A DNA stretch of 16,245 bases from contig JAWLCG010000073.1 of the NCBI GenBank assembly GCA_041687295.1, positions 1 to 16,245 of the forward strand. Reading direction: 5' to 3'. The notes beneath the pieces are model-generated. The model had not been told where the DNA came from, ran no database searches, and worked only from the letters and a program-made list of their open reading frames with translations. Positions 1-6,572 of the stretch are shown piece by piece. Every line of letters starts with the position of its first letter. Position 1 is the stretch's first letter. A program made the position numbers and the translations under genes. This DNA is from JAWLCG01 sp041687295. GTDB lineage: Bacteria; Planctomycetota; Phycisphaerae; SM23-33; FEN-1343.

Positions 1-22
1 CCCGCCGCGGCGGAGTCTGACG

Positions 23-53
23 CCATCGGCGGCGGGCCATGCCCGCCCTACGG
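23..53. repeat. Dispersed palindromic repeat, copy A of a 31-base element
   Basis: This 31-base segment recurs at 16100-16130 in the same orientation with one mismatch (30/31). Its core is a 7-bp palindrome, GGCGGGC, three bases, GCCCGCC. It lies in non-coding DNA downstream of the first isomerase gene. The flanks of the two copies do not match beyond the element. The family looks like a dispersed intergenic repeat rather than part of a gene. Confidence 0.7.
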
Positions 54-108
54 CAGAGCCCGTCTGCACGCTTTGGCCAGCGTCGCGGCATGCAAGCGAT
101 ATATCCTA

Positions 109-135
109 TCTCTGTGTCCTCTGTGTTCTCTGTGG
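109..135. repeat. Three tandem 9-base CTCTGTG-containing units
   Basis: Three consecutive nonamers share the core CTCTGTG, starting at 110, 119 and 128. They lie beyond the terminator of the minus-strand isomerase gene, in a 223-base stretch with no supported gene. No function is visible. Confidence 0.65.
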
Positions 136-155
136 CCGTCTTCAGAGGCTCCGAC

Positions 156-195
156 ACAAATAAACGCGACGGGCCCTTGGGGGGTACCCGCCGCG
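156..195 (-). terminator. Rho-independent terminator of the isomerase genes
   Basis: On the minus strand, a 9-bp GC-rich stem (187-195 pairing with 165-173, one G-U pair) is followed by a T-rich tail, TTTATTTGTG, at 164-156. It begins 28 bases after the stop codon of the isomerase gene ending at 224, as expected of an intrinsic terminator for that transcript. Confidence 0.75.
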
Positions 196-223
196 TTGTG
201 GTTCAATCCTGGGACGGTATGTC

Positions 224-988
224 TTAGCTCAGGCCCATCTTCTGCAGGTTGCGAAGGCTGATGGTGAGGGCCTCGAACTCGTCCATGCCGTTGCAGTTGT
301 CCTGCTCGACGGCGCAGTACTTGACGCCGGCGTCGTCGCAGGCCTTGATGATCCGCTGCCAGTTGAGGTTGCCCTCGCCGACGGGCATGTAGACCTGCTT
401 GTTCTGCAGGATGCCGAAGTCCTTGAAGTGCACCAGCGGCAGGTTGCCCTTGAACTTGCCGATCCACTCGCTCGGGTCGGCCCCGCCGTGCTGCACCCAG
501 TAGGTGTCGATCTCGGCGAAGACGTTCTTGGGGTCGGCGGCCTCGAAGATGCGGTCCATCAGCAGCTTGCCGTCGATCTTCTCGAACTCGAAACTGTGGT
601 TGTGGTAGCCCAGCGCCAGGCCCTGGGCCTTCATCTTCTCACCGGCGGTGTTCATGATCTTCGCGAACTCGCCGACCTTCTCGGGCGTCCGCCACTCCTC
701 GCCCATGTACCCGACGGCCGTCACGGGGCAGTCAAGGGTCTTGAGCTCGGCGATCAGGCCGTCCACGTCGTCGCGGCAGCGCTCGATGCCGGTGTGGGTG
801 GCGATGGCCTTGATGTTGTTGTCGTCGAGGATCTTCTTGAGGTCCTTGGGGTCGATCTTGCCGATGCCGCTGACCTGCACGGCCCGGTAGCCGATCTTCG
901 CCAGCCGCTGGATGGAGGCGGCGATGTCCTCGGGGGTCTTGCAGTGCATGCGGACGGTGAACATCTGTGCGGCGACGGTCATGGGCAT
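224..988 (-). CDS. Sugar phosphate isomerase/epimerase, xylose isomerase-like TIM barrel (paralog 1)
   Basis: This 254-residue protein belongs to the xylose isomerase-like TIM-barrel superfamily (AP endonuclease 2 fold), which includes IolE and many sugar isomerases and epimerases. Such enzymes bind a divalent metal through Glu, Asp, His and Glu. The likely ligands are E134 in the NHSFEF motif, D161 in EIDTYW, H187 in VHFKD and E228 in VEQD. The length is typical of the short cytoplasmic members and there is no signal peptide. The ATG at 988 follows AAGGAG by six bases; a second in-frame ATG lies two codons later. A paralog sharing the same core motifs lies 135 bases upstream on the same strand, so the two are probably one transcript. 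The exact substrate cannot be read from the sequence. Confidence 0.88.
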   Translation of the reverse strand: MPMTVAAQMFTVRMHCKTPEDIAASIQRLAKIGYRAVQVSGIGKIDPKDLKKILDDNNIKAIATHTGIERCRDDVDGLIAELKTLDCPVTAVGYMGEEWRTPEKVGEFAKIMNTAGEKMKAQGLALGYHNHSFEFEKIDGKLLMDRIFEAADPKNVFAEIDTYWVQHGGADPSEWIGKFKGNLPLVHFKDFGILQNKQVYMPVGEGNLNWQRIIKACDDAGVKYCAVEQDNCNGMDEFEALTISLRNLQKMGLS

Positions 989-1046
989 GGGGGTCTCCTT
1001 ATTCGGGTATGTCTTATCCGTTATCCGTGTCGTCTGTCTTCGATGC

Positions 1047-1115
1047 CGTCACTGCGTCAGTGCGTCACTGCGTGAGAGGCGAGGCGGCCCGCCGTGACGC
1101 GGTGACGCGTTGACG
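1047..1115. repeat. Two short tandem arrays in opposite orientation between the isomerase genes
   Basis: Three units of the octamer CGTCACTG (the middle one CGTCAGTG) occupy 1047-1070. Repeats of GTGACGCG, largely their reverse complement, occupy 1094-1115. The arrays can fold into an imperfect stem of about 20 bp in the transcript between the two isomerase genes. It could modulate read-through or message stability; it has no T-tract to make it a clear terminator. Confidence 0.6.
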
Positions 1116-1123
1116 TTCGTATT

Positions 1124-1891
1124 TTACGCCAGGCCCTTGCTCTGGAGGAAGCGGAAGCTGCTGGCGACGCAGTCGAAGGGGTCTCGGCCGTAGGTCTGGT
1201 CCTGCTCGACGACGTGCCAGCGGATGCCGCACTCCTTCGTAGCGGCGAGGATGTCATCCCAGTCGAGGTTGCCCTCGCCGACGGGGGCGAACAGCTGCTT
1301 GTTCTCGACGATGGCGAAGTCCTTGCAGTGGACCAGCGGGGCGCCCTGGGCGTACCGCCGCAGCCAGGCGGCCGGGTTGCCCCCGCCGTGCTGCACCCAG
1401 AACAGGTCGAGCTCCGGAAAGACGTTCGCCGGCGACCAGCTGGAGTAGAGCAGTTCCAGGCCGATCTGGCCGGCGTACTTCTCGAACTCGAAGCTGTGGT
1501 TGTGGTAGCCCAGGCGCAGGCCCATGGTCTTGAGGTTTGCGCCGGCCTTGTCGAGCATGGCCCCGAAGTTGCGCATGCCGGCCTCGTTGCGGTAGTCGCC
1601 CGGCATGGCCGGCACGGTGACGGTCGGGCAGCCCAGGGCGTGGGCGTCGGCGCCGACGGCGGAGGGGTCGTTGACGATGCGGTCGTGCCCGACGTGCCAG
1701 CCACAGCAGGCCAGGCCGTTCTCGTCGAGCAGCGTCCGCCACTCGGCGGCCTTGAGCGGACCCAGGCCGGCCACCTGGACGGCGCCGTAGCCGATCTCGG
1801 CGACGCGCTTCAGGCCGGTGCGGATCTCCTCGGCGGTCTGCATCACGTCGCGGAGTGTGTACAGCTGGACGGCAATGGCGTTGGTGGGCAT
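1124..1891 (-). CDS. Sugar phosphate isomerase/epimerase, xylose isomerase-like TIM barrel (paralog 2)
   Basis: This 255-residue protein is a paralog of the enzyme encoded just downstream. Both carry GYHNHSFEFEK, WVQHGG, PLVHxKDF, NKQ, PVGEGNLxW and VEQD in the same order and spacing. Likely metal ligands are E135, D162, H188 and E229. The frame extends upstream to 1984, but the ATG at 1891 is preferred: it has AAGGAG ten bases upstream, matches the paralog's N-terminus, and the extra 31 residues look non-coding and would overlap the promoter. It is the first gene of the probable two-gene transcript, behind a TTGCAG-N17-TACACT promoter. The pair may act on related sugars or on successive steps such as ketose epimerisation; this is inference. 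Confidence 0.88.
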   Translation of the reverse strand: MPTNAIAVQLYTLRDVMQTAEEIRTGLKRVAEIGYGAVQVAGLGPLKAAEWRTLLDENGLACCGWHVGHDRIVNDPSAVGADAHALGCPTVTVPAMPGDYRNEAGMRNFGAMLDKAGANLKTMGLRLGYHNHSFEFEKYAGQIGLELLYSSWSPANVFPELDLFWVQHGGGNPAAWLRRYAQGAPLVHCKDFAIVENKQLFAPVGEGNLDWDDILAATKECGIRWHVVEQDQTYGRDPFDCVASSFRFLQSKGLA

Positions 1892-1952
1892 GGTCAGGCC
1901 TCTCCTTTTTGGCTGGTCGGCCCCGGCATCGGTGCGAGGGCTGAACGGGCGA

Positions 1953-1981
1953 AGTGTACCCCTGAAACCGCTTGGCTGCAA
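1953..1981 (-). promoter_or_regulatory. Promoter of the isomerase genes, with a LacI/cre-like half-site in the spacer
   Basis: On the minus strand, TTGCAG (1981-1976) and TACACT (1958-1953) are separated by exactly 17 bases, which places transcription start near 1946, about 55 bases before the ATG at 1891. The plus-strand spacer contains TGAAACCGCTT (1963-1973), which resembles the left part of LacI/CcpA-type operators. The promoter is well supported; the operator is only suggestive. Confidence 0.6.
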
Positions 1982-1998
1982 CATGGAGATTCTACGCC

Positions 1999-2031
1999 GC
2001 CGGGCCTCGCTGGCGCTCGACCCGGCCTACG
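1999..2031. repeat. 33-base dispersed repeat, copy 1
   Basis: This segment is the exact reverse complement of 9319-9351. Both copies are intergenic. This one lies just downstream of the ATP-cone gene and upstream of the isomerase promoter. A small palindrome, CCAGGC, four bases, GCCTGG, at 2039-2054 adjoins it and spans the stop codon of the ATP-cone gene. Confidence 0.75.
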
Positions 2032-2044
2032 CGCTCGCCCAGGC

Positions 2045-2599
2045 TTACGCCTGGAGCCTTCCGGTGGGGGCCGAGGCGAGCAGGCACCAGGGGGCCAGGC
2101 CGAACTGCTCGATCAACTCGTCGGCGCGGTCGAGTAGGGCCCGCTCGGGCAGCTCGTCGATGGAGCCGAGCAGGTCGTCCTCGAGGATGCCGCTGAGGGC
2201 GCGGGCGGTGGGGCGGCTCAGGGCCCAGCGGTCAGCCAGGGTGTCGGTGAGCCAGCCGCGGTCCCACGCGGTGGCCAGGCCCAGCTCGTTGCGGACGGCC
2301 AGGCTCCGGCGGGCCCGCTGGCGCCACTGGTGGTGGGCCTCGACGGCGGCGGCGGCCGACCGATGGCCCGTGGCGCGCAGGGCGTTGACGGCCATCTCGA
2401 ACAGGGCGCCGCTGCTGATCGTCGGCTGGCCCGCGCGGCGGAGGTGGGCGGCGATGGCGTCGGTGAGCCACTGCGCCTGCTCAAATCGCCCGCCACTGCC
2501 GCTCAGCCCGCGCCACAGGCACAGGCGGAGCTTGGCCGGGGCGAGGGGCTCGGTCGAATTGTCGCGTTTGAGAACGTGGATCGTCCCTGATCCGTTCAC
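2045..2599 (-). CDS. Stand-alone ATP-cone domain protein, encoded after nrdR
   Basis: The 184-residue product begins with an ATP-cone-like domain (residues about 7-98), the nucleotide-binding fold of NrdR and of ribonucleotide reductase regulatory regions. Visible hallmarks are IHVLKRDNSTEPL at the start, and then ISSGALFEMAVNAL and an Ala-rich helix ending HHQWRQRAR, which correspond to the end of ATP cones. The rest (about 100-184) looks helical and I do not recognise it. There is no zinc ribbon, so it is not a second NrdR. The GTG at 2599 is chosen because AGGAGG lies seven bases upstream; the frame runs on to 3163, but that part is the shadow of nrdR. The gene begins 50 bases after the nrdR stop and is probably cotranscribed with it. 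A role in sensing ATP/dATP or partnering NrdR is inference. Confidence 0.72.
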   Translation of the reverse strand: MNGSGTIHVLKRDNSTEPLAPAKLRLCLWRGLSGSGGRFEQAQWLTDAIAAHLRRAGQPTISSGALFEMAVNALRATGHRSAAAAVEAHHQWRQRARRSLAVRNELGLATAWDRGWLTDTLADRWALSRPTARALSGILEDDLLGSIDELPERALLDRADELIEQFGLAPWCLLASAPTGRLQA

Positions 2600-2649
2600 C
2601 GGTCGGCCTCCTGCCGAATGGCACCTGTCCGCGGCCGGGCGGCGGTGCG

Positions 2650-3168
2650 TTACCCCTGGTTGGCCTCGCCGAGAAAGTCCTCGAACAGCCGGCCCTGGTC
2701 CGGGTCGTCCGGCGGGGCGTTGATGATCTCCTGCGCCTCTTCGATCAGGTCGCCGACGTCCTTGAACTGGCGGTACACGCTGGCGAAACGGACGTAGGCG
2801 ACCTTGTCCACCCGCCGAAGGAACCCCGCGACCGTGTCGCCGATGAAGCTGGAGGGCACTTCCTTGTCGAAGTTGCGGAAGATGGCCTCCTCGGTGGCGT
2901 CGACGATCGCTAACAGCTGCTTCTCCCCGACCTTGCGCTTGTAGCAGGCGGCCTGCAGCCCCGCGAGGATGCGGTTGCGGTCGTAGGGCACCCGCGAGCC
3001 GTCCTTCTTGACGACGGTCAGGCGGATGGTGTCCTCGATCCGCTCGTAGGTGGTGAAACGCTTGAGACACTGCAGGCACTGGCGGCGTCGGCGCACGACG
3101 CGCCCGCCATCGCTGCTGCGCGAATCGATCACCTTGTCCCGGTCGATGCCGCAGTAGGGGCACTGCAT
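2650..3168 (-). CDS. nrdR: Transcriptional repressor NrdR
   Basis: NrdR represses ribonucleotide reductase operons by binding paired NrdR boxes, with ATP/dATP controlling its oligomer state. The 172-residue length is typical (about 150-170). A zinc ribbon is formed by C3/C6 (MQCPYC) and C31/C34 (CLQC), with the usual basic RRRRQCLQCLKRFTTYE stretch, followed by an ATP cone (about 49-139) that starts TVVKKDGSRVPYDRNRI. The ATG at 3168 is chosen because NrdR proteins characteristically start MxCPxC; an in-frame TTG eight codons upstream is less likely. A GGAG lies about ten bases before the ATG. No reductase gene is in the window, so its main targets lie elsewhere. Its own promoter holds candidate NrdR boxes. 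Confidence 0.96.
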   Translation of the reverse strand: MQCPYCGIDRDKVIDSRSSDGGRVVRRRRQCLQCLKRFTTYERIEDTIRLTVVKKDGSRVPYDRNRILAGLQAACYKRKVGEKQLLAIVDATEEAIFRNFDKEVPSSFIGDTVAGFLRRVDKVAYVRFASVYRQFKDVGDLIEEAQEIINAPPDDPDQGRLFEDFLGEANQG

Positions 3169-3215
3169 GGAGTCACGCTCCGGCCGACGCAAAAGGGGGC
3201 CCGGGCCGCCAACAT

Positions 3216-3254
3216 CTAGACGTAGCGAGCAGTGTACTCCCTATATGTAGCGTG
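3216..3254. promoter_or_regulatory. Candidate NrdR boxes in the nrdR promoter
   Basis: CTATATGTAG (3241-3250) matches the NrdR-box core CwAtATaTwG at nine of ten positions. A related site, CTAGACGTAG (3216-3225), matches at seven of ten. Extended to 14 bases, the two sites agree at 11 of 14 positions, including a shared GTAGCG. One lies between -35 and -10 and the other at the expected transcription start, suitable for autorepression. The 25-base offset is not the usual spacing of paired boxes, so confidence is moderate. Confidence 0.42.
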
Positions 3255-3258
3255 TCAA
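3231..3258 (-). promoter_or_regulatory. Promoter of nrdR
   Basis: On the minus strand, a perfect -35 TTGACA (3258-3253) and a -10 TACACT (3236-3231) are 16 bases apart. Transcription would start near 3224, leaving a leader of about 55 bases before the nrdR ATG at 3168. Confidence 0.72.
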
Positions 3259-3514
3259 GGCGCCATCAGGGGCAACCGGCAGGCCCCCCCCGGGCCGGCG
3301 GGGGCGGGTAGGGCCCGCTGCGCCTTGCACTTGCGCAGCCAGCGGCGAGTTGAACCGGTTGCAGAAGATGTCACATTTCCGTCCGGTTCCGGCCAAACGC
3401 AGCCTACTAGACCGGCCAACCAAGGACATTGAGTTACGGTCCTCTGTAGCCCCGTCAGGGGCGTCTGATCGTCAGTCGCACCAACCAATGGAGGCGCGGG
3501 GCGCGAGCGCCGTA
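3259..3514. other. Gene-free stretch upstream of nrdR
   Basis: No supported gene was found between the nrdR promoter and the palindromic repeat at 3515. The short open frames here lack ribosome binding sites and protein-like composition. The stretch includes a run of eight C at about 3287 and a small hairpin, GCCCC, four bases, GGGGC, near 3450. No further function is visible. Confidence 0.5.
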
Positions 3515-3589
3515 TGGAGTGCGGCGATGCAATCGCCGCTTTGGCTTAGCCGCCATCGAGCCACAGCGGCGATGACTCGCCGCACTCCA
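3515..3589. repeat. Imperfect inverted repeat with arms of about 32 bases (family member 1)
   Basis: The left arm (3515-3546) and right arm (3559-3589) are imperfect reverse complements, sharing outer TGGAGTGCGGCG and inner TCGCCGCT blocks. The same arms make up the inverted repeat at 15916-15992, so this is a dispersed element. Here it lies downstream of the secreted TPR protein and could form a strong RNA hairpin that stops or stabilises that transcript. Confidence 0.75.
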
Positions 3590-3647
3590 AAGAGGCGGTC
3601 CGCCGATCGCGCGGGGGCACCCGGGCGCTTCTTGCTCTTGGGAGACG

Positions 3648-5369
3648 CTACCGGCGGGGGGCGGCGGCGGGGCGGTCGGCCTTGAGGATGTGGACGGTGA
3701 AGACCTCGCCGGCCGCCTGGTGGGGGCCACTGCGGGGTTGGAGCGGGTCGCTGGCGGAGCGGGGGGCGTCGAGGCTGCCGCTGCGGGCGACCTGGCGGAG
3801 GTACTCGTCGAGCTCGGCCAGGGGGACGAAGCGGTCGGGCCCGCCGGCCTCCTGGCGGATGTCGAGCCGGCCGGCCAGGAAGCCCACGAGCTGGCCCTGG
3901 TCGGTCAGGACGGGGCTGGCCGGCTCGCCGGGCAGCAGGGCCACCGACAGGCCGGTGCCGTCGGGGCTCGGCTCGGCCGGCGTCTGGCGGGGGGAGGGCG
4001 TGTCCAGTTCGGGCCACAGGCCTCGCGTCCAGACGGTCAGCCTGGCCCCTCGGGTCAGGGCCTCGGCGGCCAGCGGCGGGGGGCGGTAGCGGGCGGTGGG
4101 CGTGCGGATGGCGGCCAGGGGCAGCTCGGCGGCCTGGTCGCGGTAGCCGCTGCTGAGGCGGACGGGCCAGGCCGGCACGAGCGAGCCGTCGGGCAGCTCG
4201 ACGAGCAGCTGCTCGGCGTCGGCGACGGCGTCGGCGTCGACCAGCAGCGTGCCCTCCTCGCCGACGGGCACGGCCAGGGCCCGCTGCACGTAGAGCCCGT
4301 TGTAGGCCGGCAGCGGCAGGGCCCCGGGCAGGGCCGACCACGCCCCGCCGGGCATGGGCCACAGGACGTTGTGCCGGCTGGCGCGGTCTCGGCTGTCGGG
4401 GCGGGTGTAGTTCTGGACGAGCTGCTGGGCCTGCTGCCAGACCGCACTGCGGGTCTGGGCGCCGGGGGTGCGTTCGACGGCGGTCTGCAGGTCGTAGTAG
4501 TGCAGTGGCTGGGAGGGGTCGCGGCGGAAGGCGGCCAGGTAGTCGGCCAGGGCCTCGAGCGGCTGGCCCGACTGCTGGTAGGCCCGCGCCCGGGCGGTGT
4601 AGAAGCCCGCCACCTCGGGCGCCTGGCGGATGCAGTCGCTGAAGGTGCGGATGGCCAGGGCTGAGCGGTTCTCCAGCAGGGCCAGCTGTCCCAGCAGGTA
4701 GCGGCGGAGCAGCGGGTCGCCCCAGGCGTTGGCCACGATCTTGAGCTCGGCCAGCGCCTCGGCGTACAGCCGGGCCTTGCGATCGGCGGCGGTGCGGTCC
4801 TCGTCAGTCACCACGATGCGGTCGGCCTGGGCGACCTTGGCCTCGGCCTTCTGGAGCGATTCGGTGAACGCGGCGCGGCGGCGCTGCCGCTCGGGGCGGG
4901 TGAGCCAGTCTCGGCCGCTGCGGACGGCGCCGTCGTGGGCGAGGATGCGGTAGGTCTCCAGGGCCTGGCGCATCGAGCCGGTGCCGCCGGGCTGGGCCGA
5001 CAGGAGGATGCGTCGCATCGTCGCGAAGGCGTGCGGCTCGGGCCGATCGGCGTCCACCAGCGACGGGCCCACCGAGACGCGCGGGCCCGTGGGCATCCGC
5101 GGACCGGCCGGCGGGGGGGGGGCGGCCGGGTCCGCCGAGCCGGCGTCAGACTCGGTGCCCGAGGTCAGGACTTCCTTGACGTCGCTGGCCGGCACGGTCA
5201 CCCGGCCAAAGGGGGTGTCGACGTGCACGCGCAGGGCCTCGCGGGTAACGGTGCCCTCGATGATCCGCCCGTCGGTGGTGACGACGCGGTCGGCCCCGGC
5301 CAGGCCGGCCAGGGCCAGCACGACCGCCAGGCCCAGCCGATGCATCCATGGCGGCAGTGGGGTGTGCAT
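3648..5369 (-). CDS. Secreted TPR-like protein with a degenerate trypsin-like C-terminal region
   Basis: The 573-residue protein has a signal peptide (residues 1-26, hydrophobic LGLAVVLALAGLAG). Next comes a short beta-rich domain (about 27-68, VVTTDGRIIEGTV and TVPASDVKEVL) of a kind common in planctomycete secreted proteins, a Pro-rich linker (80-110), and a helical part with TPR-like pairs (about 222-290). The C-terminal region (360-530) resembles a trypsin-like domain: GEPASPVLTDQGQLVGFL (481-498) aligns with the GNSGGP...G.vvG segment, but the Ser nucleophile position holds Pro and no clear His/Asp pair is visible, so it is probably inactive. The ATG at 5369 has GGGAGG eight bases upstream; the frame continues to 5513 without support. 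It is transcribed alone. The function is unknown; a periplasmic binding or scaffold role is plausible. Confidence 0.7.
   Translation of the reverse strand: MHTPLPPWMHRLGLAVVLALAGLAGADRVVTTDGRIIEGTVTREALRVHVDTPFGRVTVPASDVKEVLTSGTESDAGSADPAAPPPPAGPRMPTGPRVSVGPSLVDADRPEPHAFATMRRILLSAQPGGTGSMRQALETYRILAHDGAVRSGRDWLTRPERQRRRAAFTESLQKAEAKVAQADRIVVTDEDRTAADRKARLYAEALAELKIVANAWGDPLLRRYLLGQLALLENRSALAIRTFSDCIRQAPEVAGFYTARARAYQQSGQPLEALADYLAAFRRDPSQPLHYYDLQTAVERTPGAQTRSAVWQQAQQLVQNYTRPDSRDRASRHNVLWPMPGGAWSALPGALPLPAYNGLYVQRALAVPVGEEGTLLVDADAVADAEQLLVELPDGSLVPAWPVRLSSGYRDQAAELPLAAIRTPTARYRPPPLAAEALTRGARLTVWTRGLWPELDTPSPRQTPAEPSPDGTGLSVALLPGEPASPVLTDQGQLVGFLAGRLDIRQEAGGPDRFVPLAELDEYLRQVARSGSLDAPRSASDPLQPRSGPHQAAGEVFTVHILKADRPAAAPRR
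5113..5122. repeat. Run of ten G (C10 on the coding strand) inside the secreted TPR protein gene
   Basis: Ten consecutive G on the plus strand encode part of the Pro-rich linker (around residues 83-87). Slippage here would shift the frame early in the protein, so it could be a contingency tract or a sequencing error site. As given, the frame is intact. Confidence 0.6.
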
Positions 5370-5415
5370 GCGACGTGCCTCCCTGTCAGTCGTGGGTCCC
5401 TCGACCAATGCGTCC

Positions 5416-5444
5416 TTGACGGGCCCGCCCGCTGAGCCTACCAT
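5416..5444 (+). promoter_or_regulatory. Promoter of the MBL-fold hydrolase gene
   Basis: TTGACG (5416-5421) and TACCAT (5439-5444) are separated by 17 bases. Transcription would start near 5451, giving a leader of about 100 bases before the ATG at 5552. The leader shows no riboswitch pattern that I recognise. Confidence 0.5.
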
Positions 5445-5551
5445 GCCCGCCGCTCCCGCGCCGCGGGGAATGTCTCTGGCCGGGCCAGGGGCTCGCCACG
5501 AATGATACCCCATGGCCCGCCCGCAGCGAGGGCCCCAGCCAAGAGTAAACC

Positions 5552-6415
5552 ATGATCACCCGCCCCTGGCAACTGAGCACCATCAAGACCGACACGCTGA
5601 CCGTCGGCGGCTACAGCGTTGCGGGCGAGGAGTCGGTCCTCATCGTGCCCGAGCTTGACGTGGTGTTCGACATCGGCAAGGCCCCGCGGGAGGCGCTGGC
5701 GTTCAACCACGTCCTGCTGACCCACGGGCACATGGACCACTCGGCCGGCCTGGCGTACTACTTCAGCCAGCGGCAGTTCCAGGGCATGAGCGGCGGCGTA
5801 TGCCTGCTGCCCAAGCCGCTCGTCGGGCCCATCCGCAAGCTGATGAGCGCCTGGGCCGAGATCGAGGGCCACCTCAGCCCCCATCGCCTGGTCGGCATGG
5901 AGCACGGGGAGGACTACGAGATCCGCCGCAACCTGCTGGCCCGCGCCTTCGCCACGCGCCACGTCGGGGCCTCGCTGGGCTACTCGATCATCGAGGTCCG
6001 CCAAAAACTCAAGGAGGAGTACCTCGGCCTGGCCGGGCCCGAGATCGTCGCGCTCAAGAAAAAGGGCGTCGAGATCGTCAACCGCCTCGAGGTGCCCCTG
6101 GTGACCTACATGGGCGACACCGCCCGCAGCAACTACTCCGACCTGCCCCACGTTCGCGACAGCCAGGTGCTGCTGATCGAGTGCACCTTCTTCACCGACG
6201 AGCACGTCCGCCGCGCCCGCGCCGGCAAGCACATCCACGTCCGCGACCTGCCCGAGCTGCTCGAGGGCATGAACAACGATCTGATCGTCCTGACCCACCT
6301 GACCCGCCGGACCAACATGGCCGAGGCCCGCAAGATCCTCCGCAAGACGCTCAGCAAAGAGGTCATGGAGAAGGTCGTTTTCCTGATGAGCCGCAAGTTC
6401 ATCGAGGCGGACTGA
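5552..6415 (+). CDS. RNase Z-like metallo-beta-lactamase fold hydrolase
   Basis: This 287-residue protein is an MBL-fold metallohydrolase of the RNase Z (tRNA 3'-processing) type. The zinc motif HGHMDH is at residues 58-63. The other expected ligands are H137 (ATRHVGAS), D189 (YMGDT) and H249 (LTHLTRR), the order seen in RNase Z. LLIECTFF (207-214) precedes a helix as in that family. An RNase Z flexible arm is not obvious, so another phosphodiesterase role is possible. There is no signal peptide. The ATG at 5552 has only a weak AAGAG upstream, but the N-terminus is well formed. It is monocistronic, divergent from the secreted TPR gene and followed by repeat-filled DNA. Confidence 0.85.
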   Translation: MITRPWQLSTIKTDTLTVGGYSVAGEESVLIVPELDVVFDIGKAPREALAFNHVLLTHGHMDHSAGLAYYFSQRQFQGMSGGVCLLPKPLVGPIRKLMSAWAEIEGHLSPHRLVGMEHGEDYEIRRNLLARAFATRHVGASLGYSIIEVRQKLKEEYLGLAGPEIVALKKKGVEIVNRLEVPLVTYMGDTARSNYSDLPHVRDSQVLLIECTFFTDEHVRRARAGKHIHVRDLPELLEGMNNDLIVLTHLTRRTNMAEARKILRKTLSKEVMEKVVFLMSRKFIEAD

Positions 6416-6449
6416 CGGGCCCGGCGCGCCGCGATGCCCGACCCCTGAG

Positions 6450-6533
6450 CCTGTAGGCCGGACGCAGTCCGGCTGGGGGTAGACTCTCCCTGGGTGGCCC
6501 TGTCCCTGCCGGACTGCGTCCGGCCTACAAGAC
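6450..6533. repeat. 84-base palindromic element, tandem copy 1
   Basis: The ends form a perfect 22-bp inverted repeat (6452-6473 with 6508-6529), and each arm contains the smaller palindrome-like core CGGACGCAGTCCGG. An 84-base copy at 6573-6656 matches at 80 of 84 positions. There is no coding capacity. It lies just after the MBL gene and could form a terminator-like hairpin, but the repetition marks it as a MITE-like or REP-like element. Confidence 0.8.
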
Positions 6534-6572
6534 TTGGTCCGTTCGTCGGTCCTGTGGCTACGGTGGTTGTGG

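Noticed and set aside
1892..1984. Longer start for the second isomerase
   Set aside because: It would place codons over the promoter; the ATG at 1891 has a ribosome binding site and matches the paralog.
2600..3163. N-terminal extension of the ATP-cone gene to give 372 residues
   Set aside because: The extension is an out-of-frame reading of nrdR; the GTG at 2599 has an excellent ribosome binding site.
3690..4664. 324-residue open frame antisense to the secreted TPR protein gene
   Set aside because: Gly/Gln/Ala/Arg-rich low-complexity product typical of GC-rich antisense frames; the minus-strand gene has a signal peptide and a ribosome binding site.
5438..6298. 286-residue open frame antisense to the MBL gene
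   Set aside because: Antisense shadow; the plus strand encodes all the zinc ligands of an MBL protein.
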